A stretch of DNA of 14,948 bases. It comes from DATKWF01 sp035529715 (GTDB lineage: Bacteria > Chloroflexota > Dehalococcoidia > Dehalococcoidales > RBG-16-60-22). The position numbers and the translations under genes are program-made. Each line of letters begins with the position of its first letter. Positions within the stretch are counted from its first letter, which is position 1. Below, one piece after another: positions 1-7,179 of this stretch. The stretch lies in NCBI GenBank assembly GCA_035529715.1, contig DATKWF010000001.1, forward strand, positions 1 through 14,948, read 5' to 3'. The notes under the pieces are model-generated. The model was not told where the DNA came from and made no database searches. It was given only the letters and a program-made list of their open reading frames with translations.

Positions 1-1
1 C

Positions 2-574
2 AAGCGTATGCTTGGTTACTCCAGCATTGCTCAGGCTGGTTACCTCATGGTGGGACTGGCGGCTGTGGGGTTCTCCCCGGCTACTGATATACTGGGACGA
101 AGTGGCATCCTCTTTTTCCTGGCCAGCTACGCCCTGACCAACATGGGAGCCTTTATCGCCATTATTGCCATCTCCAATAAACTCAACAGTGACCTTATTG
201 AGGACTATACCGGCATGGGCAAGCGGTCGCCACTGATTGCCTTAGCGCTGACGCTGTGCCTTATTTCTCTTATTGGTATGCCGCCGGCGGCCGGATTTAT
301 GGCCAAGTTCTATATCTTCAGCGCCGCAGTGCAGCATAACCTGCTGTGGCTGGTGATTATCGCCGTGATAAACAGCGTAATATCCGCTTACTACTATCTG
401 CGAGTGGTGAAGGTAATGTGGTTTGGTGAGTCAGTCTCCACGGAGAAAGTACCTTCGTCCGGGGCGTTGCGCTTGGCTTTGTCTCTCTCCTGCCTTGGTG
501 TGCTACTGCTCGGCATCATCCCCGGCTACATAATGAAGCTGGCTCAGCTTGCCGCCAATATTTTTGTTTTCTAA
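2..574 (+). CDS. nuoN: NADH-quinone oxidoreductase subunit N, 3' part (partial)
   Basis: This is the C-terminal part of NuoN, a proton-pumping antiporter-like membrane subunit of complex I. The frame is open to the left edge and reads Lys-Arg before the first visible Met; KRMLxYSSIAQAGY is the family's well-known segment, so the Met at position 8 is internal and not a start. About 190 residues are visible. They contain several hydrophobic helices, an internal LIGMPPAAGFMAKFYIF stretch (the Pro-rich broken-helix region with its conserved Lys) and a final helix ending at a TAA stop. Full-length NuoN is usually about 480-500 residues, so more than half lies outside the window. As nuoN is usually the last nuo gene, the operon probably ends here. 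A short inverted repeat (TACCC/GGGTA, about 578-590) follows but is weak as a terminator. The identification is firm. Confidence 0.95.
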   Translation, partial: KRMLGYSSIAQAGYLMVGLAAVGFSPATDILGRSGILFFLASYALTNMGAFIAIIAISNKLNSDLIEDYTGMGKRSPLIALALTLCLISLIGMPPAAGFMAKFYIFSAAVQHNLLWLVIIAVINSVISAYYYLRVVKVMWFGESVSTEKVPSSGALRLALSLSCLGVLLLGIIPGYIMKLAQLAANIFVF

Positions 575-648
575 TAGCTACCCTGAGGGTAACTCCCTTA
601 ATCTTACCGTGTAGTTCCATAAATTACCCAAGTCTTAGTGAAATTGTT

Positions 649-654
649 TATAAT
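649..654 (+). promoter_or_regulatory. possible -10 box upstream of the DUF5652-like gene
   Basis: A perfect TATAAT lies in the AT-rich gap between nuoN and the gene at 710. The best upstream partner is a poor -35 (TTACCC, about 624-629, spacing 19), so this is only a weak promoter call. Nothing else is apparent in the 575-709 gap. Confidence 0.3.
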
Positions 655-709
655 TAATAAATAATAAGCCTGGTCTCATAATATAGTAAGTCAAAAAAGG
701 GGGTGAAAG

Positions 710-928
710 ATGCCGTTTGATTGGGTATGTCCGTTCTTTCCAAATGTAATCCTGCTGTGGCTGGTAATCCCGCTGGTGGTGGTGTGGTCAATGGCATGGA
801 AGGGAATTGCCCTGTGGAAAGCAGGCAGAAATGACCACCTCGCCTGGTTTATAGTGCTGTTTATAGTCAATACGTTGGGCATACTGCCGATAATATATAT
901 CTTTGCCTTCAGCCGTAAAAAGGAGTAA
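710..928 (+). CDS. small two-helix membrane protein, DUF5652-like
   Basis: This 72-residue protein has two hydrophobic segments (about residues 12-28 and 44-65) separated by a basic loop containing WKGIALWKAGRNDHLAWF. It ends in a charged SRKKE tail. The WKxxALWKAxRN...WFxxLxxxNTxGILxIIYIF pattern matches my recollection of the DUF5652 family, whose function is unknown. The start is supported by a GGGGGTGA ribosome-binding sequence at 699-706, three bases before the ATG. The topology suggests an integral cytoplasmic-membrane protein with the tail in the cytoplasm. The next genes downstream are a doubtful basic ORF and a zinc-ribbon protein. No enzymatic motif is visible. Confidence 0.75.
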   Translation: MPFDWVCPFFPNVILLWLVIPLVVVWSMAWKGIALWKAGRNDHLAWFIVLFIVNTLGILPIIYIFAFSRKKE

Positions 929-958
929 TATCTTTCTATCGAGGGTAGAGGGATACCA

Positions 959-1078
959 GTGAATAGAACCAGAGGCTTTGTCAATTTGAACCGGTTTAAG
1001 TCGGGCAGGACGATAAAACGACTTAAGAGGGTCCCGGACAGGTATAGAGTGAAAATGCAGAAGGAAGGCAAGAAATAG
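959..1078 (+). CDS. doubtful 39-residue highly basic ORF
   Basis: A GTG-initiated frame of 39 codons ends at TAG 1076-1078. GAGGG at 948-952 lies six bases before the start, which is reasonable spacing. Fifteen of the 39 residues are Lys or Arg, arranged in clusters such as TIKRLKR and the C-terminal KEGKK. I do not recognise a family. The composition could suit a nucleic-acid or ribosome-associated small protein, but a frame this short can arise by chance. It fills most of the gap between the DUF5652-like gene and the promoter of the zinc-ribbon gene, which is the main reason for listing it. Confidence 0.3.
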   Translation: MNRTRGFVNLNRFKSGRTIKRLKRVPDRYRVKMQKEGKK

Positions 1079-1155
1079 GCTGGGTTGATGGCATAATATT
1101 GTTATGAATTACGCATTTTTGTTGCTTATTTCTGGCATTTTAGGCTCTGTGGCTA

Positions 1156-1184
1156 TTGACATTAGGCGAAGAATAGTTTATCCT
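1156..1184 (+). promoter_or_regulatory. sigma-70-type promoter for the zinc-ribbon gene
   Basis: TTGACA at 1156-1161 is separated by 17 bases from TATCCT at 1179-1184. The predicted transcript would have a leader of roughly 30 bases before the ATG at 1223. The -35 is preceded by GGCTA, the same context as in the promoter at 9138. Confidence 0.65.
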
Positions 1185-1222
1185 TGCTACTAATCCTATT
1201 AAAAGTAAAAAGGAGGTAAATA

Positions 1223-1363
1223 ATGCAAGCATATTGTGTGAAGTGCCGGGCCAAAAGAGAAATGAAAGATGCCAAGGGCATTACTATGAAGAATGGTAAA
1301 CCGGCAACCCAGGGAGTATGTCCCGCCTGTGGGACTAAGATGTTCAGGATTGGCAAGGGTTAA
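1223..1363 (+). CDS. DUF5679-like small zinc-ribbon protein
   Basis: This is a 46-residue protein. Two CxxC pairs (Cys5/Cys8 and Cys33/Cys36) can bind one zinc ion in a ribbon fold. It starts MQAYCVKC, has a central basic KNGKPATQG stretch and ends CPACGTKMFRIGKG, matching the short DUF5679 proteins as I know them. AAGGAGG at 1210-1216, six bases before the ATG, is a near-perfect Shine-Dalgarno sequence and fixes the start. It has its own promoter and is followed by a strong hairpin, so it is probably transcribed alone. The function is unknown; single zinc ribbons of this size are often nucleic-acid- or ribosome-associated. Confidence 0.85.
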   Translation: MQAYCVKCRAKREMKDAKGITMKNGKPATQGVCPACGTKMFRIGKG

Positions 1364-1392
1364 AGCTGATATCATAAGTATCAGAATCACTG

Positions 1393-1432
1393 AAGAGGCT
1401 GGATATTCAATTAAAAGGGTATCCAGCCTCTT
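1393..1432 (+). terminator. hairpin terminator after the zinc-ribbon gene
   Basis: A perfect 12-bp inverted repeat (1393-1404 with 1421-1432, core GAGGCTGGAT) encloses a 16-base loop. The right arm runs into TTT followed by AT-rich sequence. It lies between genes pointing toward each other (the zinc ribbon and the formyltransferase), so it may serve both strands. The U-tract is short on the plus strand and absent on the minus strand. Confidence 0.6.
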
Positions 1433-1491
1433 TGCTAATTATGCACTCATCGTTTAATTATTTTTTAGGTTCACTTCCAAGGGAATATCAT

Positions 1492-2409
1492 CTAGCTACT
1501 GAGTTTATCTCCTGCTTTCAGGCCCACCTGTTTGGCGAATTCTGCTGACACTATCTTGGGCAAACCCTTTTCCTGCACGCGTTTAACCAGTATGGCTCCA
1601 TCCGGAGCAGCCACAACGAATCCCTGTTCGGTAATATCAATTATTTCACCAGACGGGCTACCGATAACACCGGTAAGTAATTCCGAGTCATAAACCTTGA
1701 AACGCCTGTTACCGAAAGAGGTTATTGCCCCTGGCTGGGGATTGGTGCCCCTAATCAGATTGTAGATTCTGGTTGCGGGCTGGAGCCAGTTAATTACCGA
1801 TTCCTTTTCCGTGCAAAGTCCCTCGTAGGTGGCCTGTGACTCGTCCTGTGGAATTCGGGGAGCCACACCCTGCTTGATTAGTTCGATACTTTCAACTATC
1901 GCCTCTATTCCCAGTGGGAAAAGCTGGTTAAAGTAGAGTGACCCTACCGTATCATCAGGAGAAATCTCTGCCTCTTTCTGTAACAGGATGGGGCCGGTGT
2001 CTATTCCCTTATCCGGCCAGAATATAGTGATACCCGTCCTGGTCTCACCGTTGATTATCGCCCAATTGATAGCGCTGCCACCCCGGTGCCTGGGAAGTAG
2101 CGAAGGATGGTACTGAATTGTGCCCAGCCGGGGGTAATTCAAGATAGACTCGGGTATAATGCTGGTGACAAAAGCCATAACATTCAGGTCCGGGTTGAGC
2201 TTTGTATACTCAGCAAAGACCTCTGGGGCTCGCATTCTTTCCGGCTGGAAGGCCGGTATACCCAGTTGGAGAGCCGATTGCTTGAGCGGGTTTGTCCTCT
2301 CTGGAATGTCAGGAGATGTGTAAACCCCGACGACCTCCTCCCCCCTCTCGGCTAATGTCCGGAGGACTTTCTCGCCAAAGGCTGCCTGCCCTATTAAGAC
2401 AATACGCAT
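1492..2409 (-). CDS. formyltransferase-fold protein, 10-formyl-THF hydrolase-like
   Basis: This 305-residue protein has an N-terminal formyltransferase domain (about 1-185) and a C-terminal formyltransferase-C domain (about 205-300, with INWxxPATRIYNLIRG and PGA). It probably acts on the formyl group of 10-formyltetrahydrofolate in the cytoplasm. The opening MRIVLIGQAAFGEKVL, the YHPSLLPRHRG segment and the LQKExEIxPDDT stretch resemble the hydrolase domain of 10-formyl-THF dehydrogenase (ALDH1L1 type) more than Fmt, which typically starts with MGTPxFAVPxL. His101 and Asp137 of the usual Asn-His-Asp site are present; the Asn position is Gln99. There is no carrier or aldehyde dehydrogenase domain, so this is the isolated first domain. 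Candidate roles are hydrolase, methionyl-tRNA formyltransferase or formylation of another amine. It is a single gene with its own promoter, next to the corrinoid methyltransferase operon. Confidence 0.8.
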   Translation of the reverse strand: MRIVLIGQAAFGEKVLRTLAERGEEVVGVYTSPDIPERTNPLKQSALQLGIPAFQPERMRAPEVFAEYTKLNPDLNVMAFVTSIIPESILNYPRLGTIQYHPSLLPRHRGGSAINWAIINGETRTGITIFWPDKGIDTGPILLQKEAEISPDDTVGSLYFNQLFPLGIEAIVESIELIKQGVAPRIPQDESQATYEGLCTEKESVINWLQPATRIYNLIRGTNPQPGAITSFGNRRFKVYDSELLTGVIGSPSGEIIDITEQGFVVAAPDGAILVKRVQEKGLPKIVSAEFAKQVGLKAGDKLSS

Positions 2410-2448
2410 CTGCTGTCCCCTTTATTATTGCTGGCAATCTCTGGTTTT

Positions 2449-2477
2449 ATTCTAAACGATAATGTGTTGGCGGACAA
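2449..2477 (-). promoter_or_regulatory. promoter for the formyltransferase gene
   Basis: On the minus strand, TTGTCC (2472-2477) is followed after 17 bases by TAGAAT (2449-2454). This gives a leader of about 30 bases before the ATG at 2409. The -10 box is good and the -35 box moderate. Confidence 0.45.
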
Positions 2478-2575
2478 CCATAGCTTAATGTCTGGCGATA
2501 GTGTCCTGAGTGCCTGGTGCATCCATTAATATTTTCTTTCACGCTCTCTTTAAGAGTGAATTGTTAAATAACTAA

Positions 2576-2607
2576 CTATTGACATGTTAAGATTGCAGTG
2601 TTATCGT
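2576..2607 (+). promoter_or_regulatory. promoter of corrinoid operon within a duplicated 25-bp element
   Basis: TTGACA at 2579-2584 is followed after 17 bases by TATCGT at 2602-2607, a weak -10. The 25-bp stretch 2576-2600, covering the -35 and nearly the whole spacer, recurs on the opposite strand at 9052-9076 upstream of the TRAP operon, with a single mismatch. Conservation of spacer sequence (GATTGCAG and neighbours) is not expected of a plain promoter. It suggests a regulator-binding site overlapping the -35, and the poor -10 fits an activator-dependent promoter. The regulator is not in the window. Confidence 0.6.
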
Positions 2608-2815
2608 TATTGGTGGCTAACTGAACCCCCTGTTTGTTAACTTGATAATTGATGTGTCCGGCTAAAAACGTGCGTGAAATAGTCCTGAATGGTCAGTAAT
2701 CTCAAATCTTCAGGATTGATATAGCCAGAAATTCATCCGAAAGCCACTACAAAGGGTTTAGAAATTTAAATAAGCTTGGATATCAGTACTATTAAAAAAG
2801 AGAGGAGTAATTTAA

Positions 2816-3451
2816 ATGTTCGATTTATCTTCATTGTCCAGGGCGATTGAAGGCGGTGACCGCGAAAAGTCCGTCCAGCTAACTACCGAGGCCATCAGTG
2901 CCGGCACGAACCCAACGGATATTATTGCCCACGGATTGCAGGCCGGGATGGGGGCGGTCGGTGAGAAATTCTCAAGCGGTGAGTATTTCCTGCCGGATAT
3001 GCTCATGGCGGCACGAGCGATGAAGGCTGCCCTTGAGGTACTGGCACCTTTACTTGATAAGACAGGTATTCCAACTATAGGGAAAGTGGTCATCGGCACC
3101 GTGGAAGGAGACATGCACGACATCGGGAAGAATGTGGTAGCTACTTTCCTGAAGGGGAGTGGTTTTGAGGTCTTTGACCTGGGGCTCAATGTGCCCGACC
3201 AGAAATTCATTGACGAGGTGAAGGACAAAAGCCCTGATATTCTGGGGCTTTCGGCTCTGCTTACCACGACCATGCCATTTATGGGCAGGATAATAAAAGC
3301 GCTGGAGGCTGGTGGCCTGCGTTCCGGCGTTAAGGTGATAGTCGGCGGGGCACCGATAACTCAGGATTATGCTAATTATATTGGCGCCGATGCTTATGCC
3401 CACGACGGCGGTAAGGCCATCCAGGTATGCAAGCAACTCTTGGGAAAATGA
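2816..3451 (+). CDS. methyltransferase corrinoid (B12-binding) protein
   Basis: This 211-residue protein belongs to the MtaC/MtbC/MttC type that shuttles a methyl group on a corrinoid between two methyltransferases in the cytoplasm. Residues 1-88 form the helical cap domain (B12-binding_2), including GEYFLPDMLMAARAM. Residues 89-211 form the Rossmann-like B12 domain. The base-off/His-on motif is intact: Asp99-x-His101-x-x-Gly104 within EGDMHDIGKN, followed by the SxL segment at Ser136 and the GG motif at 187-188. The length is normal. A good ribosome-binding site (GAGAGGAG) sits just before the ATG. It is the first gene of an operon with two UroD-fold methyltransferases and lies behind the shared promoter element. 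No reductive activator (RamA/RACo type) is visible nearby, so one must be encoded elsewhere. The family is certain; the substrate is unknown. Confidence 0.93.
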   Translation: MFDLSSLSRAIEGGDREKSVQLTTEAISAGTNPTDIIAHGLQAGMGAVGEKFSSGEYFLPDMLMAARAMKAALEVLAPLLDKTGIPTIGKVVIGTVEGDMHDIGKNVVATFLKGSGFEVFDLGLNVPDQKFIDEVKDKSPDILGLSALLTTTMPFMGRIIKALEAGGLRSGVKVIVGGAPITQDYANYIGADAYAHDGGKAIQVCKQLLGK

Positions 3452-3496
3452 TAAATATTTATTTGCATTAAGTTAAAAGGGGGAGGCGTAACACAA

Positions 3497-4618
3497 ATGG
3501 CAATGACACAGAAACAGAGGATTCTGGCAGTAGCCAGAGGCGAACATGTAGACAAACTCCCATTCGGAGCGCGTATAGATGTCTGGTATAATTATCACTC
3601 CGCCCACAAAACCCTTCCGGAAAAGTACAAGGGCTGGAGTCAGACCGATATTCTCCGTGACCAGGGTGCCGGCGCTCAATACCGCTTTCCAGCAGTGGTC
3701 AAGGAAGGATACAAAGACATGGAATTTATTGAAAAACATGACCCGCCATATATTAACACCGAGTATAAGACCCCCGTCGGTACAGTTTCCAAGAAAGATC
3801 TATTTGATACTTCCGAAGGACCCTGGATTAGATACGAAATGGAGAAAATATTCAAGAGTGAGAAGGACTACCCGGTAATCAAATATGTAATGGAACATAC
3901 CATCCCGGTTGACAACTTTGAGGCATATTACAAGGTACGTGATGAGGTTGGCGAGGATGGCATGGTGATGACGGGAGCCGGACTGCTCTGGTCGCCGGTA
4001 CAGCGTGTCATGCGAGAAATGATTGGCTATGAACAATTCTTCTATGAGCTTGCCGACCGTCCGGCAGAGGTGGAGGCGCTAATAGAAGCCGCGAAGGACC
4101 TAGAGAGACGAAAGCTCAAGGTAGCGGTAAAGTGTGACCTGGAAATCTTCAACATCTGTGCCAACTGGAGTGATGATATCCAGACACCGGTGTTCAAAAA
4201 ATATTTCACTCCCTGGTTTCAAGAAGTATCTGATTTGCTGCATGCTCATGGAAAGCTGGCTATGGCCCACACTGACGGGGAAATGAGACGGCTTAATCCA
4301 TTTTTCCCAGAAACCCGAATTGATATTGCGGAAGCGGTTACTCCTGCCCCACAGACCCTGGTGCCTATGACCGAGTTCCGAAGAGAGCTGGGTGACAATG
4401 TTACCATCTGGGGAGGTATCCCCTCGGTATTGTTTGAGCCTATGTACAGCGATGAGAAATTTGACGACTATGTCAAGAACCTCTTCAAAGAGATGGCCCC
4501 CGGCTACAGGTTCATCGTGGGGATGGGCGATAATCTGCCCTTTGATGGCGATATAAACCGTATCGGCAGGGTAGTTGAGCTCATTGAAGAATACGGAAAG
4601 CTTCCCATTGAAATTTAA
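3497..4618 (+). CDS. UroD/MtaA-fold methyltransferase, HxD variant
   Basis: This 373-residue protein of the uroporphyrinogen decarboxylase superfamily belongs by context to the corrinoid methyltransferase branch, not heme synthesis. It begins MTQKQRILAVARGE, typical of these proteins, and keeps the barrel landmarks GAGLLWSP (about 160-167) and VTIWGGIPS (about 302-310). At the strand where MtaA/MtbA carry the zinc motif HxCG, it has His258-Thr-Asp260-Gly. The late Cys of the triad is also absent; the matching region reads GMGDNLPFDGD (Asp345). If metal-binding, it therefore uses a His/Asp set, which suggests a substrate other than a thiol. I infer that it demethylates the primary substrate onto the corrinoid protein. 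GGGGGAGG upstream supports the ATG. It lies 45 bases after the corrinoid gene. Confidence 0.85.
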   Translation: MAMTQKQRILAVARGEHVDKLPFGARIDVWYNYHSAHKTLPEKYKGWSQTDILRDQGAGAQYRFPAVVKEGYKDMEFIEKHDPPYINTEYKTPVGTVSKKDLFDTSEGPWIRYEMEKIFKSEKDYPVIKYVMEHTIPVDNFEAYYKVRDEVGEDGMVMTGAGLLWSPVQRVMREMIGYEQFFYELADRPAEVEALIEAAKDLERRKLKVAVKCDLEIFNICANWSDDIQTPVFKKYFTPWFQEVSDLLHAHGKLAMAHTDGEMRRLNPFFPETRIDIAEAVTPAPQTLVPMTEFRRELGDNVTIWGGIPSVLFEPMYSDEKFDDYVKNLFKEMAPGYRFIVGMGDNLPFDGDINRIGRVVELIEEYGKLPIEI

Positions 4619-4698
4619 GACCAGATTCCTGAAATTGTGAAATTGTTTAGAGGGAGAGCCGAAGACGCATGGCATGACTACTATAAAGGAGGGCAAAG

Positions 4699-5733
4699 GT
4701 GACAGACGAAGGCAATGGCGGAAAGCCAGACTTGACACCAAAGCGAAGATTCTTAGCCAACTTGATGGGTGGTAGAAAAGGTAAGCGTATTTCGGTTTGC
4801 AATCCCACTCACACCATTTGCACTGAAATAATAAATAAGATAGGTGTCCATCTCCCGGAGGCGCATCTTGATGCCGGGCAAATGGCGGAAATGGCGGCTA
4901 CCAGCTATGAGATACTCGGCTTTGATACGGTAATGCCGGAATTCAGCGTGCAGCAGGAAGTGGCTGCCCTTGGCTGCGAAGTGAACTGGGGCAGTGATAC
5001 CATGATGCCGGAGATACTGACGCATCCGGTGAAAGAGCCCGGGGACATCGTCATTCCTGAGAATCTTCTGGAGAAGCCTTCAATGCGTGTGGTCCTCGAT
5101 GCCATCTCAATACTCCGCCACGAATATGGCGACCGCGTTGCCATTCTGGGTAAGATCATGGGTCCCTGGACCCTGTGCTATCACCTGGTCGGTGTTGAGG
5201 ATTTCCTTATCATGACGGTGCTTGAGCCCGATAAAGTAAGGGCACTCCTTAATGCTTTAATACCGGTGACGGTAATGTATGCTAACGCACAACTAAAGGC
5301 TGGTGCTGATGCAGTGGTTCTCCCCGACCATGCCACCGGGAATATGGTCAGCCCCAAGACTTATGCCGAATTCCTCGTCCCTCTGCACCACAAGATGCTG
5401 CCCCAGATAGGTGGACCAACCATTTTGCACGTTTGCGGCAAATGCGTTGACCGCATTCCGCTGATAATCACGGAGGGCTATGATGCCTGGCACTTTGAGT
5501 GGGTAAATGACCCCAAGAAAGTGGTTGAGCTAGCGAGGGGTGAAATATCTCTTCTTGGGGGTATCAACACTTTTGACTGCCTGCTGCGGGGTACACCTGA
5601 AGATGTGTACAAACAGGCCAGATACAATATAGAAGCCGGGGTGGACTCAATAGGGCCCGAGTGTGCCATCGCGCTGGAAACTCCTATCGCCAATCTAAAG
5701 GCTATTGTTACGGCTGCGGAAGAAGGCTACTGA
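4699..5733 (+). CDS. MtaA-like UroD-fold methyltransferase with intact HxC...C zinc motif
   Basis: This 344-residue protein resembles the methylcobamide:CoM methyltransferases MtaA/MtbA and relatives. The zinc triad is readable as His244-x-Cys246 (TILHVCGKCVDRIP) and Cys322 (GPECAIALETPIANLKAI), with spacing close to that of MtaA. Other family marks are the opening TPKRRFLANLMGG, MGPWTL (154-159) and GADAVVLPDHAT (202-213). In known systems such a protein moves the methyl group from the corrinoid protein to a thiol; which acceptor is used here (coenzyme M, folate or other) cannot be told. The start is GTG at 4699, chosen because AAAGGAGGG (4685-4693) sits five bases upstream and the frame lacks an earlier good start. 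It follows the HxD paralogue by 80 bases and is the last gene of the operon. Confidence 0.87.
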   Translation: MTDEGNGGKPDLTPKRRFLANLMGGRKGKRISVCNPTHTICTEIINKIGVHLPEAHLDAGQMAEMAATSYEILGFDTVMPEFSVQQEVAALGCEVNWGSDTMMPEILTHPVKEPGDIVIPENLLEKPSMRVVLDAISILRHEYGDRVAILGKIMGPWTLCYHLVGVEDFLIMTVLEPDKVRALLNALIPVTVMYANAQLKAGADAVVLPDHATGNMVSPKTYAEFLVPLHHKMLPQIGGPTILHVCGKCVDRIPLIITEGYDAWHFEWVNDPKKVVELARGEISLLGGINTFDCLLRGTPEDVYKQARYNIEAGVDSIGPECAIALETPIANLKAIVTAAEEGY

Positions 5734-5774
5734 CACGATATAGTCGCTTCTAAGGTCAACATTTCTTAGCCATT

Positions 5775-5811
5775 AAAAATCCAGCCTAGAATGATATGCC
5801 ACTCTAGGCTG
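5775..5811 (-). terminator. intrinsic terminator after dctM
   Basis: A perfect 9-bp stem (5782-5790 with 5803-5811, CAGCCTAGA/TCTAGGCTG) encloses a 12-base loop. Read on the minus strand it is followed by GATTTTT, a U-tract, so it terminates the TRAP operon. It also lies 48 bases after the stop of the plus-strand methyltransferase operon and may help end that transcript, though without a U-run. Confidence 0.75.
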
Positions 5812-5850
5812 AACCACAAGATTTACCGCAATTATACAATAATTCCTGTG

Positions 5851-7179
5851 TTACTGCCCAAACATCATACCGGGAAGCCATAGGGCTATTTGTGGGAACA
5901 GGATGACTATGATGAGACCAGTCCACTGGAGGAACACAAAAGGAACAACTCCCCGGTATATGTCACCCATGGTTACTTCCGGAGGGGCAACTCCTCTCAG
6001 ATAGAAAATGGCGTAGGCAAAAGGTGGCGTGATGTTAGCCATTTGCAAATTCATAATAACCAGAAGGGAAAACCATATCAGGTCAAAACCCAATGTCGCC
6101 GCTATCGGGGTGAAAAGGGGGCCAATGATTAGTATTATGGCGAAGTAATCAATGAACATGCCCAAAATGAAGATAACGAACATCATTACCAGAAGCATCC
6201 CAATCTTGCCGAAGGGCAGTCCTAGTATAAGATTGTTTATGAAGGCACTGCCTCCCAGACTCATGAATGTGGAGGTGAACATGCTGGCCCCAATCACCAC
6301 CAGCATGACCATGCTGGTGATTCTAAGGGTCTCGTAAACCGTATACTTGAGGTTCTGCCAGCTAAACTTGCGGTAGGCAATAGCTAACAAGGTGGCAGCA
6401 AAGGCGCCAGTGGCCGCCGCCTCGGTGGGAGTCGCCACCCCCAGAAAGATCAGCCCCAGAACGGCCATAATAAGGCACAGAATGGGGACTATTCCGGTAA
6501 GTGCCATGTAAACCTTGCCACGTGTAGAAACAGCTTTTCTTTCCTCCTCTGGCATGGCTGGCGCCAGTTCTGGCTGGATGAGGCACCTGAGGAATATGTA
6601 AGTCATGTACAGTCCGGAAAGGACAAGGCCGGGAAAGAAAGCCGCGAAGAAAAGCCTGGCTACTGATACGTTTGCCGTAGGGCCGTAGATGACGATGGCG
6701 ATACTGGGAGGGATGAGGAGGCCCAGGGTACCTCCGGCGAGCACGACTCCACTAGCCAAAGCTCTATTATAGTGTCGTTTGAGCATTGCCGGCAGGGCAA
6801 GGACTCCCATACTTACCACCGTAGCACCGACTATCCCGGTAGTGGCGGCAAACATGGTGCAGACGACGGTGGTGGCAATAGCCAGCCCTCCCCTCAAACC
6901 ACCGAACAACAGATGGGTTACGTGGAAGAGCCTATCAGCCAGCTCAGCACGTTCCAGCATCACTGCCATAAAGACAAAGAGGGGAACGGCCGCGTAAACA
7001 TAGGTTTTCAGCACCTTAAAGGCGATGAAGTAAAGTGCCGGGAAGATATCCATTCCTCGGAACGCGAACCCAAACCAGAGAGCCAGAGCCGCGATTACAA
7101 AAGCCAGAGGAAATCCGGTAAAGACACCGATGAGCAAACCAGCAAACATCAGGACTGGGACAATGGACTCTAGCTCCAT
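5851..7179 (-). CDS. dctM: TRAP transporter large permease (DctM)
   Basis: This 442-residue, highly hydrophobic protein has about 12 predicted membrane helices. It is the ion-coupled transport subunit of a tripartite ATP-independent periplasmic transporter. Family landmarks include GVFTGFPLAFV near the N-terminus, GATVVSMGVLALPAMLKRHYN (about 118-138), the GGTLGLLIPPSIAIVIYG segment (about 148-165), GVATPTEAAATGAF (about 247-260) and FIDYFAIILIIGPLF in the C-terminal half. The length is normal. GAAGGGAG upstream of the ATG supports the start. The gene overlaps the 3' end of dctQ by 10 bases (7170-7179), which points to translational coupling and a fixed subunit ratio. The transporter probably takes up an organic anion with a sodium or proton gradient. 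Confidence 0.95.
   Translation of the reverse strand: MELESIVPVLMFAGLLIGVFTGFPLAFVIAALALWFGFAFRGMDIFPALYFIAFKVLKTYVYAAVPLFVFMAVMLERAELADRLFHVTHLLFGGLRGGLAIATTVVCTMFAATTGIVGATVVSMGVLALPAMLKRHYNRALASGVVLAGGTLGLLIPPSIAIVIYGPTANVSVARLFFAAFFPGLVLSGLYMTYIFLRCLIQPELAPAMPEEERKAVSTRGKVYMALTGIVPILCLIMAVLGLIFLGVATPTEAAATGAFAATLLAIAYRKFSWQNLKYTVYETLRITSMVMLVVIGASMFTSTFMSLGGSAFINNLILGLPFGKIGMLLVMMFVIFILGMFIDYFAIILIIGPLFTPIAATLGFDLIWFSLLVIMNLQMANITPPFAYAIFYLRGVAPPEVTMGDIYRGVVPFVFLQWTGLIIVILFPQIALWLPGMMFGQ

Larger units (their letters stand above)
2410..2815. other. divergent intergenic region, 406 bases
   Basis: This gap separates the formyltransferase gene (leftward) from the corrinoid operon (rightward). 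It holds one predicted promoter for each direction and, to the right of 2608, a leader of about 200 bases. The leader contains a hairpin with a 7-bp stem (TCCTGAA 2683-2689 with TTCAGGA 2709-2715). Just after it comes AGCCAG at 2723-2728, which resembles the start of a B12 box. I cannot assemble a full riboswitch from it. GAGAGGAG close to the corrinoid-gene ATG is the ribosome-binding site. Confidence 0.6.

Noticed and set aside
691..1071. Minus-strand ORF of 126 codons over the small-gene cluster
   Set aside because: It lies opposite the DUF5652-like gene, which has a strong ribosome-binding site and recognisable sequence; the antisense translation has no recognisable features.
2601..2815. 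A true cobalamin riboswitch in the corrinoid operon leader
   Set aside because: Only an AGCCAG-type fragment resembles the B12 box; the conserved core with its CCGCnACTG segment is not found in the right order, so it is listed only as a low-interest leader observation.
2812..3273. Minus-strand ORF of 153 codons opposite the corrinoid gene
   Set aside because: The plus strand encodes an unmistakable B12-binding protein; the antisense frame is Ser/Pro-rich shadow sequence.
3497..5733. HemE-type uroporphyrinogen decarboxylases for heme synthesis
   Set aside because: The second protein has the HxC...C zinc triad of methyltransferases, both sit in an operon with a corrinoid protein, and no other heme genes are present.
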